This document shows positions 9,337 to 20,407 of a DNA stretch of 64,000 bases, one piece after another. Every line of letters starts with the position of its first letter. The first letter of the stretch is position 1. Position numbers and translations under genes: made by a program. The notes under the pieces are model-generated. The model saw only the letters and a program-made list of their open reading frames with translations, did no database searches and had not been told where the DNA came from. The stretch comes from Symsagittifera roscoffensis (taxonomy: Eukaryota; Xenacoelomorpha; Acoela; Convolutidae): contig NC_087067.1 in assembly GCF_963678635.1 (NCBI RefSeq), positions 41,311,696 through 41,375,695 on the forward strand, written 5' to 3'.

Positions 9337-12300
9337 TTACATGGTTGCATATGAGCTTTTAGGCCTCGTAACTAGTTTTGATCTTTCTCTTTTTGATTTT
9401 ACAGGTCTTGCAGTTTTTGGTCTTCGCCTAAAACTAACATTAGTTGTATCGCCCATAAATAGCAGTTTGTCAGTCGAAAGAGACCTTTCAAGCCCAGTAT
9501 CAAAAACATCTTCTAAAAATTGACTTTCCGTTTTGTGAACTCCTACGCAACGTTGAGCATATTCATCTTCTCGTGACGTCAGCGGTGCGGACAAAGGTCT
9601 AGAATATTCTTCACGCACTACGCCATCTAGCGACAGATTTGATGCATTGACTTGAACTCCGGCTTTGAGTCGGGCGCCGACCAATGTTGCCATGGTTTCG
9701 GCGGCGCTCGTGCCTCTCTCGTAAGTTGAACTTATTTGCGAAGCTCGTTCGGCAAACAGTTCGTTGCACTTTTCATTGTATCTTCGTTTCAACTCGGTGT
9801 TTTCGCTCATCATGCCCTCGGCCCGAACCCAAAATTTCTCCTCGACTTGCTCGACTTTCTTGGCAAAGTTTGCTTCAAAGTCAGCGATTTGAAACTTCAA
9901 GCTTCTAAAATAAAACTGCAACATAGAAATCTTTGGCGGATAAAACTGTTTTGTTGTAGGACCTTGCATGTCAATTGCTTCAAAAAGTTAACTCACCTTT
10001 TTTGAACCATACCATTCTTACCTCTCAAAAATATTAATGTGTGATTTCAAAACTTATGAAACCTAGGATAGCTGAAAATATAAGAAACAAAACATGTTTG
10101 TAGCATTTTTGATAGACTTTTTGTAAAAAAGGAAAACTCAAAAAACCACTTGCCTGATTTCGGCGCTTTTATTTTGAGTTTCTTTCTTTAGAGCTCTGAT
10201 TTCGATTTTCGCATTTTCAAACTGCGCTCTCAAAGTGTCGAGCTCTTCCAAGGCACTTCTGAATTTGGCCAAATCTTGGGTTGCTTCTGTGAAATTTCTC
10301 AGAAGTTCTGCTTTCTCCCGGTCTTTTTCTTGAACCATTAGTTTAAACTCCATTTTGTACTTTGTGTGAAGTTTTTCGATTTCACTTTCGTGGTCGGTTT
10401 GCATTTTTTCTTTGAGTGCGTTCAGAGAATTTGTTTTTTCTTCTAGAAATTCAGCTTTCAGTTTGGCTTCGAGTTTTTTGATTTTCTCTGCAACTTCGGC
10501 TGCGATGTTTTGTTTGTACGTCTCAAATGCTATTCAAGCAGGGCTGTCATCGAGGAAAACAATTGTCTCAGTTTCCCCTAACTATGGATGAGACTTTTAA
10601 AAAAGTGTGCGAATTTCCATTTGTTCCAAAAAATACCAGTTGAGAATTAAATAAGGATAGGGTTAAGAAGATTTTAAGAAACGAAGGCGCTGGGTATTTT
10701 TTCATTTTTCATTCAATTATGTAATATAGAAACTTAGCGACAAAAATCTTGCTTCACTTATTGGCCCCTCTCTAAAAAAAGACCAAGTTTCCCAAACTAA
10801 CTTTTGTCTACTTTTGAACCCGTTTAACCCCCCTGCTTTAGTCATTTGTTTTGAATTGTAATGCCAAGCGCTTTAGATTTCAGCAAAGCTTTCTTAATGG
10901 TATTTCTGTTCTTTTTCATTAAAAAACTCTATCAGAAAATTGTATCTTGTATTTAAATTTTGAAAAATGATTTCCGCGCAATGTTGACCCCTAGTGACCT
11001 CCCTGCTTCAACCATGTCCAACTGAGTCTGTTTCTGATCCAGAGCATTGTAGAACTGCTGTTCTGTCTTCTCCATCTCGTACTGACTTCTTCTCTTCTGC
11101 TCGTCCAACTGGTAGCTCAACTCCCTCTTCAGGTCTCGAAGCGAGTCCATGTGGCTCTCTAAATGAAAAAAGGTGGTACATAAGCCAGCCGAAGTATAAA
11201 TCAGCAGAATTATCAACCGGTCGAAAAAATGCAAGTGTTATATAATAGTTATATAGCAATTATGTAACAGTTACAAAAGTTATGCAAATTTCATTTTTAT
11301 GATATAACTTTTCGGCTTACATACTTCCTTCGGTTGGTTTATACTTCGGCTGGTTTATTTACTTTCAAAAAAACTTGTGGAAAAACGAATTGTGGCAAAA
11401 AGATCTTGTGATAATCCTGGATGGTGGGGAGGGGGCGGCGGGGGTTGGTGATTGTTGAGGAACGTCTAAAGGCAATTTATCTCCAAAATTAACTAAACAA
11501 AGATGACTTTGATTTTTTTTGGACTGTTTGTGATCTGTTGCTTTTTCTTTGCTACCCTGGTCGAGGTTTGCGATTTATGTTTTGACCGAGGCGGGTCTAA
11601 CACATGTCAGAGTTCGACCGAAAATCCATAGTCGGGAAGGCCCTCTAGTCGAACGCAAAGTCGAATCATAAAGTTGAGTCGGTCGAAACTCAAAGAGTCA
11701 GTCAAAATAGCAACGAGTAGGAATCATATCGGGATTCAACCATCGACAAATTGTTCTAGAGGAGGAGACTTCAGTGATTTTTCCTCTTCGCCCCCCAAAA
11801 TCAGGTTTAGTATTGAAAATAGGTTGACTTTACAACAAAAGCCCACCCATAACCTGAAATCTGAGACGCCTGAAAACAGGCTTAATTTAGTCTATGACGT
11901 TCTCTCAAGTGATGTTTTTGTAGAAGAATTCTTCATTTGTATTTCTGTTTTCTGCTCGTGTAATGATTTCACTTGCAAACAATTAGTTATTTTTATTATG
12001 ATTATTATTATTGTTATTATGATTATTATGATTAACCATATCGAACTGCCCCTCCTAAGATACCTCAGATACCAAAGACAGTTTATACCAGCTGCAGTAA
12101 AATTCTGGTTGAGATTTAAATTTAAAAAATGATGTCAGTCTTTTGAAGTTTCGAATTTGCAAGCACATCAAAATGATTTTAGTGGAAAAATATCAATTAT
12201 ATACTTATACTCACTTTTCAATATTTTTCTGAAAAATGAGCTTTTTTTCACAAATGACACAAGTGTGTGAGATTAAATTTTAATTCGTCTCGTTGCATGC

Positions 12301-12893
12301 TAAACAGAAGATAATATATAATAAACTAATCACGAAATTCAAAACTGACCTTTTAATTGCTGAAGTTGAAAATGCAGTTCATCGGCTGAAGTTTTCCTCG
12401 TAATTTGGTGCGTGACTTTCTCCTCCTCTAAGGCCACCGTCAAGTTCTCAATCTGATTTTCTAGACGAACAATTTCTTCTTCTAATTCTTGAACTTTATC
12501 TTTCAAATTTTCTACCGGAGTTTTCCGCACAGGAAGTTGTTCCAACTCTGAAAAATCAGTTTTGAGCGTCACCGAGATTCGATCCTGCGACTTAGATATG
12601 AACAAACCAGGTCCCATCTGAACCATGTCTGTCCTTGAACTGGCGCCGCTACGAGGCGGCAAATTTGTCGGACTTTTATTTGGAGAAGGAGCTCGCTTCG
12701 GCTGTAATCGTTTTGCTCTCGGTGAACCCGAAGTTCTAACTGGCGCTCGGTTTGGATCGCCACTTGCCGTCTCGGGTCTACGATTCTTTCGTGACTGGGC
12801 GAATAGCTCGGCCGCAGGAACAAAATTTCCGAGCTCTTTAACCGGTTTTCGGCTCAAATGGCTCGGACTGCTTTGAGGCCTTTGTAATGTCAT
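9337..12893 (-). CDS. FLACC1: FLACC1-like flagellum-associated coiled-coil protein, four exons recognised
   Basis: Exons on the minus strand: 12893-12350, 11158-10999, 10529-10154 and 9904-9337. Exon 1 starts at ATG 12893 with a Pro/Ser/Arg-rich disordered region of about 100 residues, then GLFISKSQDRISVTLKTDF, which corresponds to the ISVTL motif I know from vertebrate FLACC1 (ALS2CR12). A heptad-rich coiled coil continues through exons 2-4 (for example KDKVQELEEEIVRLENQIEN), with a C-terminal EEKFWVRAEGMMSENTELKR segment resembling the family's EEKY...LTEEN region, then a basic Ser-rich tail ending SSYATM. Exon 1 to 2 joins in phase 1. Exon 3 to 4 joins in frame only if a GC donor is used (AG/GCAAGT at 10154). 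Exon 2 to 3 does not join in phase, so a micro-exon or unusual splice is missing. FLACC1 family proteins localise to the sperm flagellum fibrous sheath, so a flagellar role is inferred. Confidence 0.75.
11425..11455 (+). repeat. G-rich run inside FLACC1-like intron 1
   Basis: GGTGGGGAGGGGGCGGCGGG with a further G run follows, a possible quadruplex-forming tract in an otherwise AT-rich intron. On the coding (minus) strand it is C-rich. Confidence 0.5.
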
Positions 12894-13638
12894 TTTTTCT
12901 AATTAGGTTTTTTAGTTAAAAAAAGTTGATTTAGCAAAAAATCTTACAAGACAAAACTCAAAAACGCTTCGGTTACGGTTTAGCTTTTGACAAGTACTTT
13001 ATATAATGAAGCCTTCAGCTGATTTTGAACAATAACACGATTCTTACATTGAATCTTCAATTTGCTTAAACCATAAAAATTGGTGCTCAAAACACAAATG
13101 AATATCCAAAACACCGTTTGCTTTTTGCTAGTGATGTTAAGCTTGGCGTAATGCAGACCATACTATTTTATAACATAAAAACAAAGCGTTTCTAGTCTTC
13201 TTAAACGTTTTGGACAATTTTCGTTGTTCATCCTCATAATAAAAATTAGCGACCGTTACACATTCACCAATTATGCTTAGAACAAATCGTCTCGTGAAAC
13301 AAATAGAAATGCATAGAACAAATAGAAATACTAATTTGGTGCCAAATATACTAAAAGGAGCGGACACAAAAAAAAACGCAATTCAACAAAATTCAAAAAA
13401 GTACTCAAAACGGCATCTTAGAACAGTTTTTTTCAAAAGTTTGTCTAAAGTTACAGTACAGATTTTTTTTTGACACAATAAGGGTCTTTAGAGTGTTTTG
13501 GAGGAGATAGGAGCATCACTTTGGTCCACAAAGTTTTCGAAAGTTTTTTGAAAATCCCAGATGCGTCCCCGTCAAAAACCCTTGAAAGCTTTTTTTTTTC
13601 ATTCTAAGGTGGCGACAGTGAGCACAAAAAATCACCTT
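12894..13638. other. Upstream flank of FLACC1-like gene
   Basis: AT-rich and likely to hold the minus-strand promoter, but no core element stands out. A minus-strand open frame at 13137-13367 starts with GTG rather than ATG and has no recognisable motif. Confidence 0.5.
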
Positions 13639-14538
13639 CCCGGGTTGACCTCCCTACACCGAAAATGCTTATCATACAATTCCATACATCAAGTGTGTGG
13701 GAAAATGCTTGTCATACAATTTTCATACAATTTCTAAAAATGGTTGAAAACTGGTATAAACTCATTTCTGTGGCTGTTTGATTCTAATAAAACAATCTGG
13801 TGATAAAAAACTGAGGTTTTCGTTTTTTGAAAAAAAATGCTTATCATACAATTCCCATATATGAAAATTGTATGACTGGCTTTTTTTGATGGCGAGTAAT
13901 TTTTTTGTTTTTTTTTTCAACCGCAAATCAATTTTCGTACGCAAACAAACATTTTTCGAAAAAAAAATTTTGCATGCAAAATTTAATATTTTGTGTGCAT
14001 AACGTAGTCCTGGATACAATAAAATTGGCTTTTATTTTCTTTTCACTTAATTTTTTTTTCAAAAACGCTGAAAATTCCTTTTTCTTTTGTATAGGGTGTT
14101 AATGTACGCCTTAATTAATGTCTGATAATTTGAAAATTCAAAAATTTAATATAATCATCATTAAAAAAATTTGCCAAAAAATATAAGTTTGTTACTTTTG
14201 TTATATCATTTGTGAAAGACAGCCAAATTCAGGTCGTTTTCTATGCATTGTAAATGCAAGTCCGTCCAACCTTTTGGTGTTTTGAGTAACCAAGGTCTTT
14301 GGCACTTGTGTTCGGTTGCAACTACAACCGAAAATTTTTCAGAAACAAAATTTAGAGAGAAAACATCCAAATTTTTGGTTTATGGGAAAACACCTATCAT
14401 ACAATTTTCATATATGGAAAAATGCTTATCATAGAGTTTTCATACAATTTTCTGTACGTATGGAATTGTATAAAATTGTATGACAAGAAGTTTCTCATAT
14501 ATGGAAATTGTATGATAAGAAGTTTTGGTCAACCCGGG
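13639..14538. mobile_element. Non-autonomous TIR element, about 900 bp
   Basis: The left end CCCGGGTTGACC (13639-13650) is the exact reverse complement of the right end GGTCAACCCGGG (14527-14538). Inside each end is TTCTTATCATACAATT-type sequence in opposite orientation. Related CTTATCATACAATT / AATTGTATGA blocks recur at 13666-13735, 13838-13875 and 14392-14515. No transposase ORF is present. A clear target-site duplication was not found. Confidence 0.65.
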
Positions 14539-14639
14539 TTTTTAACTTTTAAATTTCTTGTCCCAACCTGAATATTTTGCTATCCTGCTATTTGAATTTC
14601 AAATTCTTAAGTTTCAAAAAGTTAATTGAAGGTTCCCGT

Positions 14640-14860
14640 ACTGGAATTCCATGGATGATAATCGATTATATTGTCATTTTATAGTCAGTATCTATAAAAT
14701 TACAAAATAATCGATTATAATCTATCAAAAATGGATTATAATCCTAGTATTTTTTATCACTATAATCCAATGGAATATATTTCGTATAATTTTTTTGCCA
14801 ATATAATCCCTTATAATCGGTTATAATCAATTATAACGGATTTTTTTATAACGGATTTTT
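14640..14860. repeat. TIR-family copy with ATCGATTATAAT repeats (partial)
   Basis: Begins with GGTTCCCGTACTGGAATTCC and runs into imperfect TTATAATCGATTATAAT repeats. It is related to the larger element at 22198-23153, whose reversed right end reads GGTTCCCGCATCCAGTTTC before the same repeat. It probably is a truncated or diverged copy. Confidence 0.6.
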
Positions 14861-14992
14861 CTAGAGGTTAGTCTTGAAAATTACCACTTTTTTTCAAAGT
14901 TATCGCATTTCCTGTGTAGTGCATTTGCTACGTATTAGTTTTCGTAAAATGTTACATTTCTTGTTTCAATTTTTATAATTTTGTCTTATATA

Positions 14993-15163
14993 CCCCGCTT
15001 ACTCCCTCCCTGTTTACCCTAACCCCCTGTCCCCCCTCCCCCTGTTTCCCTCCCTGCTTACACCACCCCTTGTTTGCCCTCCTCGCGTTTTCCTCCCTGT
15101 TTTCACCCCATCCCCTGTTTACCCCCCCCCCCCTCACCCCCACCCCCACCTCCCTACCAGTAT
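14993..15163. repeat. C-rich pyrimidine tract with CCCCTGTTTACC repeats
   Basis: About 170 bases almost devoid of G, built from imperfect CCCTGTTTACCC / CCTCCCTGTTT units and ending in long C runs. The minus strand is G-rich with several runs of G, so quadruplex or triplex structure is possible. The open minus-strand frame here is a composition artefact. Confidence 0.75.
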
Positions 15164-15169
15164 AACACA

Positions 15170-17755
15170 ACCGCTCATTTAACCATGTAAAAAGAAACCA
15201 AAATTTCTGACTTCATGCAAAACACAAATTCTGATTTTAGTTTGCTTTTGGTCAAAAAACAGTTTCTAAACCACGTTGTAGCCAAAAACTACAACCTAGT
15301 TCAGTCCGTTTTTCTATGCTTTTCATGGGTTTTCCATTAAAAACTTTGTATGGTAAGCTTTTTTCCCATAGACCCGATTAATGTAATTGAATGACTTTCC
15401 TTCTTCTTATATTGATGTCAAGTCGGGAATTGGTCGCAGGCGAAGTATCGTTCTAACTTATTATTACGGCAAAATCTGTCAAAACAACACAGTACCAAAC
15501 ACAAAGAACCCTAATTTTTTGAAAAGTGGAACAAAAAAATGCTGAAGTTAAACGCTAACTAAATACGTTAGAAATTAACAGCGAAATTTTGCGTTTATCG
15601 TTGCTTAACTTTTCCTTTTCAATATTTCTCTCGGCATTTTTCTGAATATTCACACCCACGCAGACGTCAGTCACTCTTTTAGTCACATGCATGATGTACT
15701 TAGTCTATATTAAATATCCAAACAGGACCAGTTCAAGTAACCTACATCAGTTCAAAATGGAATGATTCTGGAGCCGAAATAACAAGCCATTTACTATAAA
15801 ATTTACAAAAAATTTATTATCTGAAAATAGTTTTCTTTTTTTTCGAGCTCAAAGTATAATATTTTTTCTGAACTTTATGTCATTTTGTGCCAGAAGGTAG
15901 AGAGGAAAGTAAAAGCAACAAAGCTTGGAAACATCATTAATACATTCAGTTGACTACGTTTAATTTCTGCAATTTCTATTTAAAAATCCAAAAAAAAAAT
16001 ATTTCTGTAAGCAAAATAGTTAAAGGTCTTGTGTTGGTAATGCTGAAACTAAAAAAGAAAACGTTTCAGCTATATTTTTAAATTTCATAATTACAAAGAA
16101 GTATTACGCTGTTATGCTGTTAAATAGGACATAAATCAATCCGAAATGTTGGTTATTTGAAAATTCGAAGCTTCTGTGAAGAAAATAAAACCATTCCAAG
16201 CTTGAAGCGACACTTCGTAACTGTCGACAATTATTGTAACAGGCGAAAAATGGTAACTAGCGACAAGTCGTAATCATAGGGCGAAAACTGAATTAGTCAC
16301 ACTTCCTCTCGTGCCGAATGTATGCGCAGTGGAGCAAAAAGCAAGAGTATTTTACTGGCCATGCCTTATCACGAAAAGTTGCTTGTTACGAATTGTCGCC
16401 ATACCCATTCCAAGCACAAATAATCCGCTACTTTCTCTGAATTTCGAATCAAAACCAAAACCGTTTGCACTAGGTTGAAATGACTCTGGACTCGATCGTT
16501 GTGGGATTTGAATACAGTTATGAAGTTTTGGAGCTACTTTTTTCAATGAAAAGAAAATGGCGAGCAGAATTCATTTTGTTTTTACCAAAATCTACAAAAT
16601 AGTTGGCTTACAAAAAATTCAAGCTATATAACAAATTGATTGATTTAAATTCAAAATGAGAGCTACTATTAATTTGAAGCGGCCCGAACACTTGGAACCA
16701 ATGTTTAAAAAACGAGTCCAAATTCTATCAAGTTCAATGAAAGCTCGGAAGCTTTTCTAAAAATTCCAAAAAAAACAGCCATTATACTTTTCTCTTCTTG
16801 TTCCAATTCAGTCAAGTTGTTCGTTTTATAAATTATAGTTTGGGGACAAATGTAGCTGATCAAGCAAACAGATTGACTCATTCAAATTGTCTGAAAAATT
16901 ATGAGTCTAAAAAGCAATTGAAATAAGTTGAGTAAAAATTGATCTTCGAATTCAGTGGCTGGGTTTCTAGCCAAAATAATGCCCTGATCAGTGATAAGCG
17001 TATTCATCAATATGTACAAAACTCATTTAAAGACAATTTCACCAGTCTTGCTGAGGTGAGAAATAAATTAGAACAAATTGCTATTTCAAAAGTCATCAAT
17101 ATTACAGTTTTTCGATTGTTGTTTCGATCAATTAGGTTGATGGTCTTCAATTATTTTTTGAAACTTGGTAAATATCTGGGTAATTATAATGGAAGGCAAC
17201 ATTTTCCAATAAAATACCTATTAATTTTTATTTGAACTTGGCCAGAATTTTTTCAAAGGCGGGTTAAGAAACAAAACTTCGACATAACATCCGAAAAATA
17301 CATTCAAAAGATATTCTGATACAAAATGTGGAATCAAAAAGATTAGATTTTTTTTGCCGTTTTTCTTGTTTCCGTTGATCAACGAGGCTGCTAACGATAG
17401 CAACATGCCTGTTTGCCATAAATGGGTTGGGTTGAAAATAACAGCAAAGCAGGTTCGTGTAGCTTAGATGTTGCATTGTCTGATTTTCTTCTAAGCTCAA
17501 AATCAATCTGATAACAAATTTTTTATCTACCCTAAATTTTTAAGAAAAAAACTGTTCTGATATCCAGTTTTTTGAATATTTTTGAAATTTTGATTCGAGC
17601 CGTCTTGTTTCACTTTCAAAAAAATTGATATACATTTTTCCTCAAGTTTGTTTCAAATTTGTCTTCATATCATAATAAAAAGTGAACGAACATTTCAAAA
17701 GTAAGCAAAAATATTCAATAATTTTTAATAAGAAAAACAATAGTCAAATAATAAA
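15170..17755. other. AT-rich region without recognised gene
   Basis: No supported exon. At about 16405-16450 there is a fragment of the dispersed family described at 57784-58330 (AAGCACAAATAATCCGCTAC corresponds to its GAGCACAAATATTCCGTTAC). The remainder shows nothing I can identify. Confidence 0.5.
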
Positions 17756-17760
17756 AAGAA

Positions 17761-18650
17761 TAGCCGGTTACTGTGAAAGTAGCCTAGAAGTTCCCAAAAA
17801 AGGGGAATGAAAACCAAACTTTTTGGTGTTTTTTCCTATTGGTGTCGGTTTTCTTGCGTATTGTGATTTCAGAACTATTCAACGTGTTATATTAGTGAAT
17901 TAGATATATACTGAAACAGTTGTCTTCAAAAAAACACAAACAAAATCAAAAATTGACAAATTAAAACGTTTTTTAATTACTTTTTATACAAACCCTTTCA
18001 AACTTTTTTTAATTTCTTTTTTGCCAAGGAAGCACTAAGTTACAAAACGATCATTACTCGATCACTTTACTTGCTCGAAATTGAACTAAAAATCAAATTT
18101 GTTAACCAGTTTTTCTCGACATTATGACAGTTTATAAAGTCTTTTCAAATTTCATTTGAATCTAGACAGAAAAGGTTTTAATTTGCCTTATCACTCAACC
18201 CAATCTGATGATTATTTGTGGTACCTGATTTTGCGGGGAATAGAAAAACAAAAAAGGATAGACGGTTACTTGGCAAATAACTCAAAATGTTCCGACCGCA
18301 GTCTTAAATAAATACAAAATTCTTTTTTTCAAATGTTTTTCTGTGTGATGTCACTGTCAGATCTGAACGAAACAAAAAAAATTAGGTATAGTTGACAGTC
18401 ATAGAAAAATCATCAAATAAGCTATTGCAACTGCAAACCTTACTTCGACAATTCTTATTAGCTCGGAAACAGACCCTGAATTAAACCAAAAATTTTAGCC
18501 CAGAATTAAACCGGAAATTCAGAATTTTAAACCAAAAATTCTTTAATATGATATATGACTCGACCCAATCCGATGATTATTTGAGTTACCTGATTTTGCG
18601 TGGGAAACAAAAACAAAAAAAACTAAAACACATCCGAATACAAAGATCCT
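17761..18650 (+). repeat. Dispersed repeat family with TAGCCGGTTACTGTG, two units in tandem
   Basis: Unit starts at 17761 and 18259 carry TAGCCGGTTACTGTG / TAGACGGTTACTTGG, then TTCCGACC-type sequence. Each unit later reaches ATCCGATGATTATTTG and CTGATTTTGCGTGGAAA before the next begins. The same order recurs at 41519-42905. No ORF is conserved, so this is a non-coding interspersed repeat of unknown class. Confidence 0.65.
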
Positions 18651-18781
18651 CCTCGTGTTTCAAATGGTCGGAACAATTTAAACACAATCGAAAACAACGT
18701 TCATCCCCATTTTCAATGGTCGGGACAGAAAAATAATCAATTTGCATGTTTAATTTGTTAAAATTTGTAGGGTTTTAACAG

Positions 18782-18885
18782 ATGCGGCATCCAGTTGTGT
18801 GAACCCTGGGTTCGTGGGAAAGTGTGGGAACTGCATGACTAAGGAGGACTGCGGGGAGGGGATTTTTCCGCTTTCGATTTTTTAA
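18782..18885 (+). pseudogene. Cysteine-rich secreted-type peptide segment, copy 1 (interrupted)
   Basis: After a possible acceptor (GGTTTTAACAG) the frame encodes SSCVNPGFVGKCGNCMTKED followed by one more Cys, with five cysteines in about 30 residues, then loses the pattern and stops at 18883-18885. Cys spacing is typical of small disulfide-stabilised secreted peptides. The C-terminal half of the expected pattern is absent here but present 489 bases downstream, after a microsatellite. No signal-peptide exon was found. The family is not recognised. Confidence 0.45.
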
Positions 18886-18894
18886 TCAACCTTT

Positions 18895-19320
18895 GTATGT
18901 AGGTATGTATTTATGCATGCATGTATGTATGTAACTATGTATGTATGTATGTATGTATGTATGTATGTATGTATGTATGTATGTATGTATGTATGTATGT
19001 ATGTATGTATGTATGTATGTATGTATGTATGTATGTATGTATGTATGTATGTATGTATGTATGTATGTATGTATGTATGTATGTATGTATGTATGTATGT
19101 ATGTATGTATGTATGTATGTATGTATGTATGTATGTATGTATGTATGTATGTATGTATGTATGTATGTATGTATGTATGTATGTATGCATGTATGTATGT
19201 ATGTATGTATGTGTGTATGTATGTATGTATGTATGTATGTATGTATGTATGTATGTATGTATGTATGTATGTATGTTTGTATGTATGTATGTATGTATGT
19301 ATGTATGCACATGTATGTAT
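18895..19320 (+). repeat. (ATGT)n microsatellite, about 420 bp
   Basis: Near-perfect ATGT tetranucleotide array with a few interruptions (GCAT, GTGT, TTGT). Because the period is four and the unit has no stop in any phase, all three plus frames read Met-Tyr-Val-Cys repeats and all minus frames Thr-Tyr-Ile-His repeats. The long ORFs here are artefacts. Confidence 0.97.
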
Positions 19321-19407
19321 TGCATGACTAAGGAGGACTGCCTGGAGGAGAGATTCTGCTGTCCCTACATGAAGAAATGTGTGTTCAGTTCGGACAGTTG
19401 CTACTAA
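19321..19407 (+). CDS. Cysteine-rich peptide C-terminal segment, copy 2
   Basis: Starts with the same 21 bases as 18832-18852 (encoding CMTKEDC) and continues with a CC pair and two further Cys, stop TAA 19405-19407. Six cysteines in 28 codons indicate a disulfide-rich secreted peptide. There is no splice acceptor directly upstream, only the ATGT microsatellite, which reads through in this frame. It may be the intact 3' part of the same exon, split from copy 1 by repeat expansion and local duplication. Function is unknown. Confidence 0.45.
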   Translation, partial: CMTKEDCLEERFCCPYMKKCVFSSDSCY

Positions 19408-19777
19408 TAGGCAAACAGAAGAAAAGACGCGGTTTTAACAGTTTTCACAATTGGTTTTTGGATATAAATTGCTTAAAAATTTAAGTTCTTGCAATCAGGA
19501 AGTTTTGTTTTTCAAGCGAAATTCGAAGTCTGTATTTTTTTTAAAAAACATCAATTTTTTGTAGATATTTCGATATTCATGATCTTTGTTAATTCAGCAT
19601 TATGATTGGCGAAATCCTGGAAAGCAAAAGAACATCGTGAAAGATAACTATTCTTACTGTACACAACATTGAGCGAAAATTTTGCGGTGGTTAAAAAAAC
19701 GTTAATAGAGAATATTTTTTTTGTAACTCATAGTGAAAAAGTTCAAGCAATTTTTCAAAAGTCATAATACCACTAAG

Positions 19778-20135
19778 CAGGGGCGGATCTAGGATTTTCT
19801 CGAAGGGGGCGGATCTTTTTTTAGGTCAACCAAATTGATTTTCGGAACCCTCAAAAGCACTAAAACACGCTGTTTTGACCAATATTTCTGCGTCGCAAAT
19901 TTTGGAAAATTTTGACAGAAAAATTGTGCTTTTTTGGCGCGCGCTCCCCCTTAAAGTTAGTATATATTGGCACCAAAGGCGCCTTTAGAAAAATTTTAGT
20001 GTCGGTCGGCCAAAAAAAATAGTTTTCATAAAATAGTACAAAGGGGGACCCTTTGGGTAGGCAGGGGATCGAATCCCTGAAGAAAGGCGTCCGTCCATAA
20101 TGATGAGTAACATATGAACCACCGCAAATGTAATT
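19778..20135 (+). mobile_element. hAT-type MITE, CAGGGGCGGATCTAGG family
   Basis: Starts with CAGGGGCGGATCTAGGATTT and shares internal blocks with the intact copy at 50888-51298 (GGCGCCTTTAGAAAAATTTT, GGGGATCGAATCCCTGA). The right terminus is degraded, so the end is approximate. No ORF is conserved. Confidence 0.65.
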
Positions 20136-20188
20136 CAACAAGTTGTCCAGCAATTTTTTCCAAACAAAAATAGCACTACAACTTTAAA

Positions 20189-20407
20189 ACCAATGCTCCA
20201 TTTGTACCGTACTGTTCAGTTATAATCCAGCAAAACTATAAATCAATAAATCAAAATAAAAAACCTGAACAACTTTACCTTAGACAAAAAAAGAATCCTC
20301 AAAGATCTGTTTTAGGTCCTATGTTATTCATTAAATACATCAATTATTTACCAGTTAATTGCTCTCATTCAAAAAGTGTCAAGTTTGTTGATGATTGTGC
20401 AAGCTGA
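20189..20407 (+). pseudogene. LINE reverse-transcriptase fragment
   Basis: The open frame encodes PQRSVLGPMLFIKYINYLP followed about 13 residues later by KFVDDCAS and a stop. This matches the RT palm segment of non-LTR retrotransposons (PQGSVLGPLLF.IYINDLP then the catalytic F-x-DD). The Gly after PQ is changed to Arg and IND to INY, and the frame stops right after the active-site DD, so it is a dead relic. The 5' part of the RT is not recognisable. Confidence 0.8.

Noticed and set aside
12569-12876. ORFs in other frames over FLACC1-like exon 1
   Set aside because: Shadows of the GC-richer coding exon.
13137-13367. Minus-strand 76-codon frame with a hydrophobic start
   Set aside because: Begins at GTG, lacks an ATG or acceptor, and contains a local AT-rich duplication; chance is more likely.
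18882-19407. Long ORFs of 125-164 codons on both strands over the ATGT array
   Set aside because: Pure consequence of a stop-free tetranucleotide repeat; only the last 29 codons on the plus strand have gene-like sequence.
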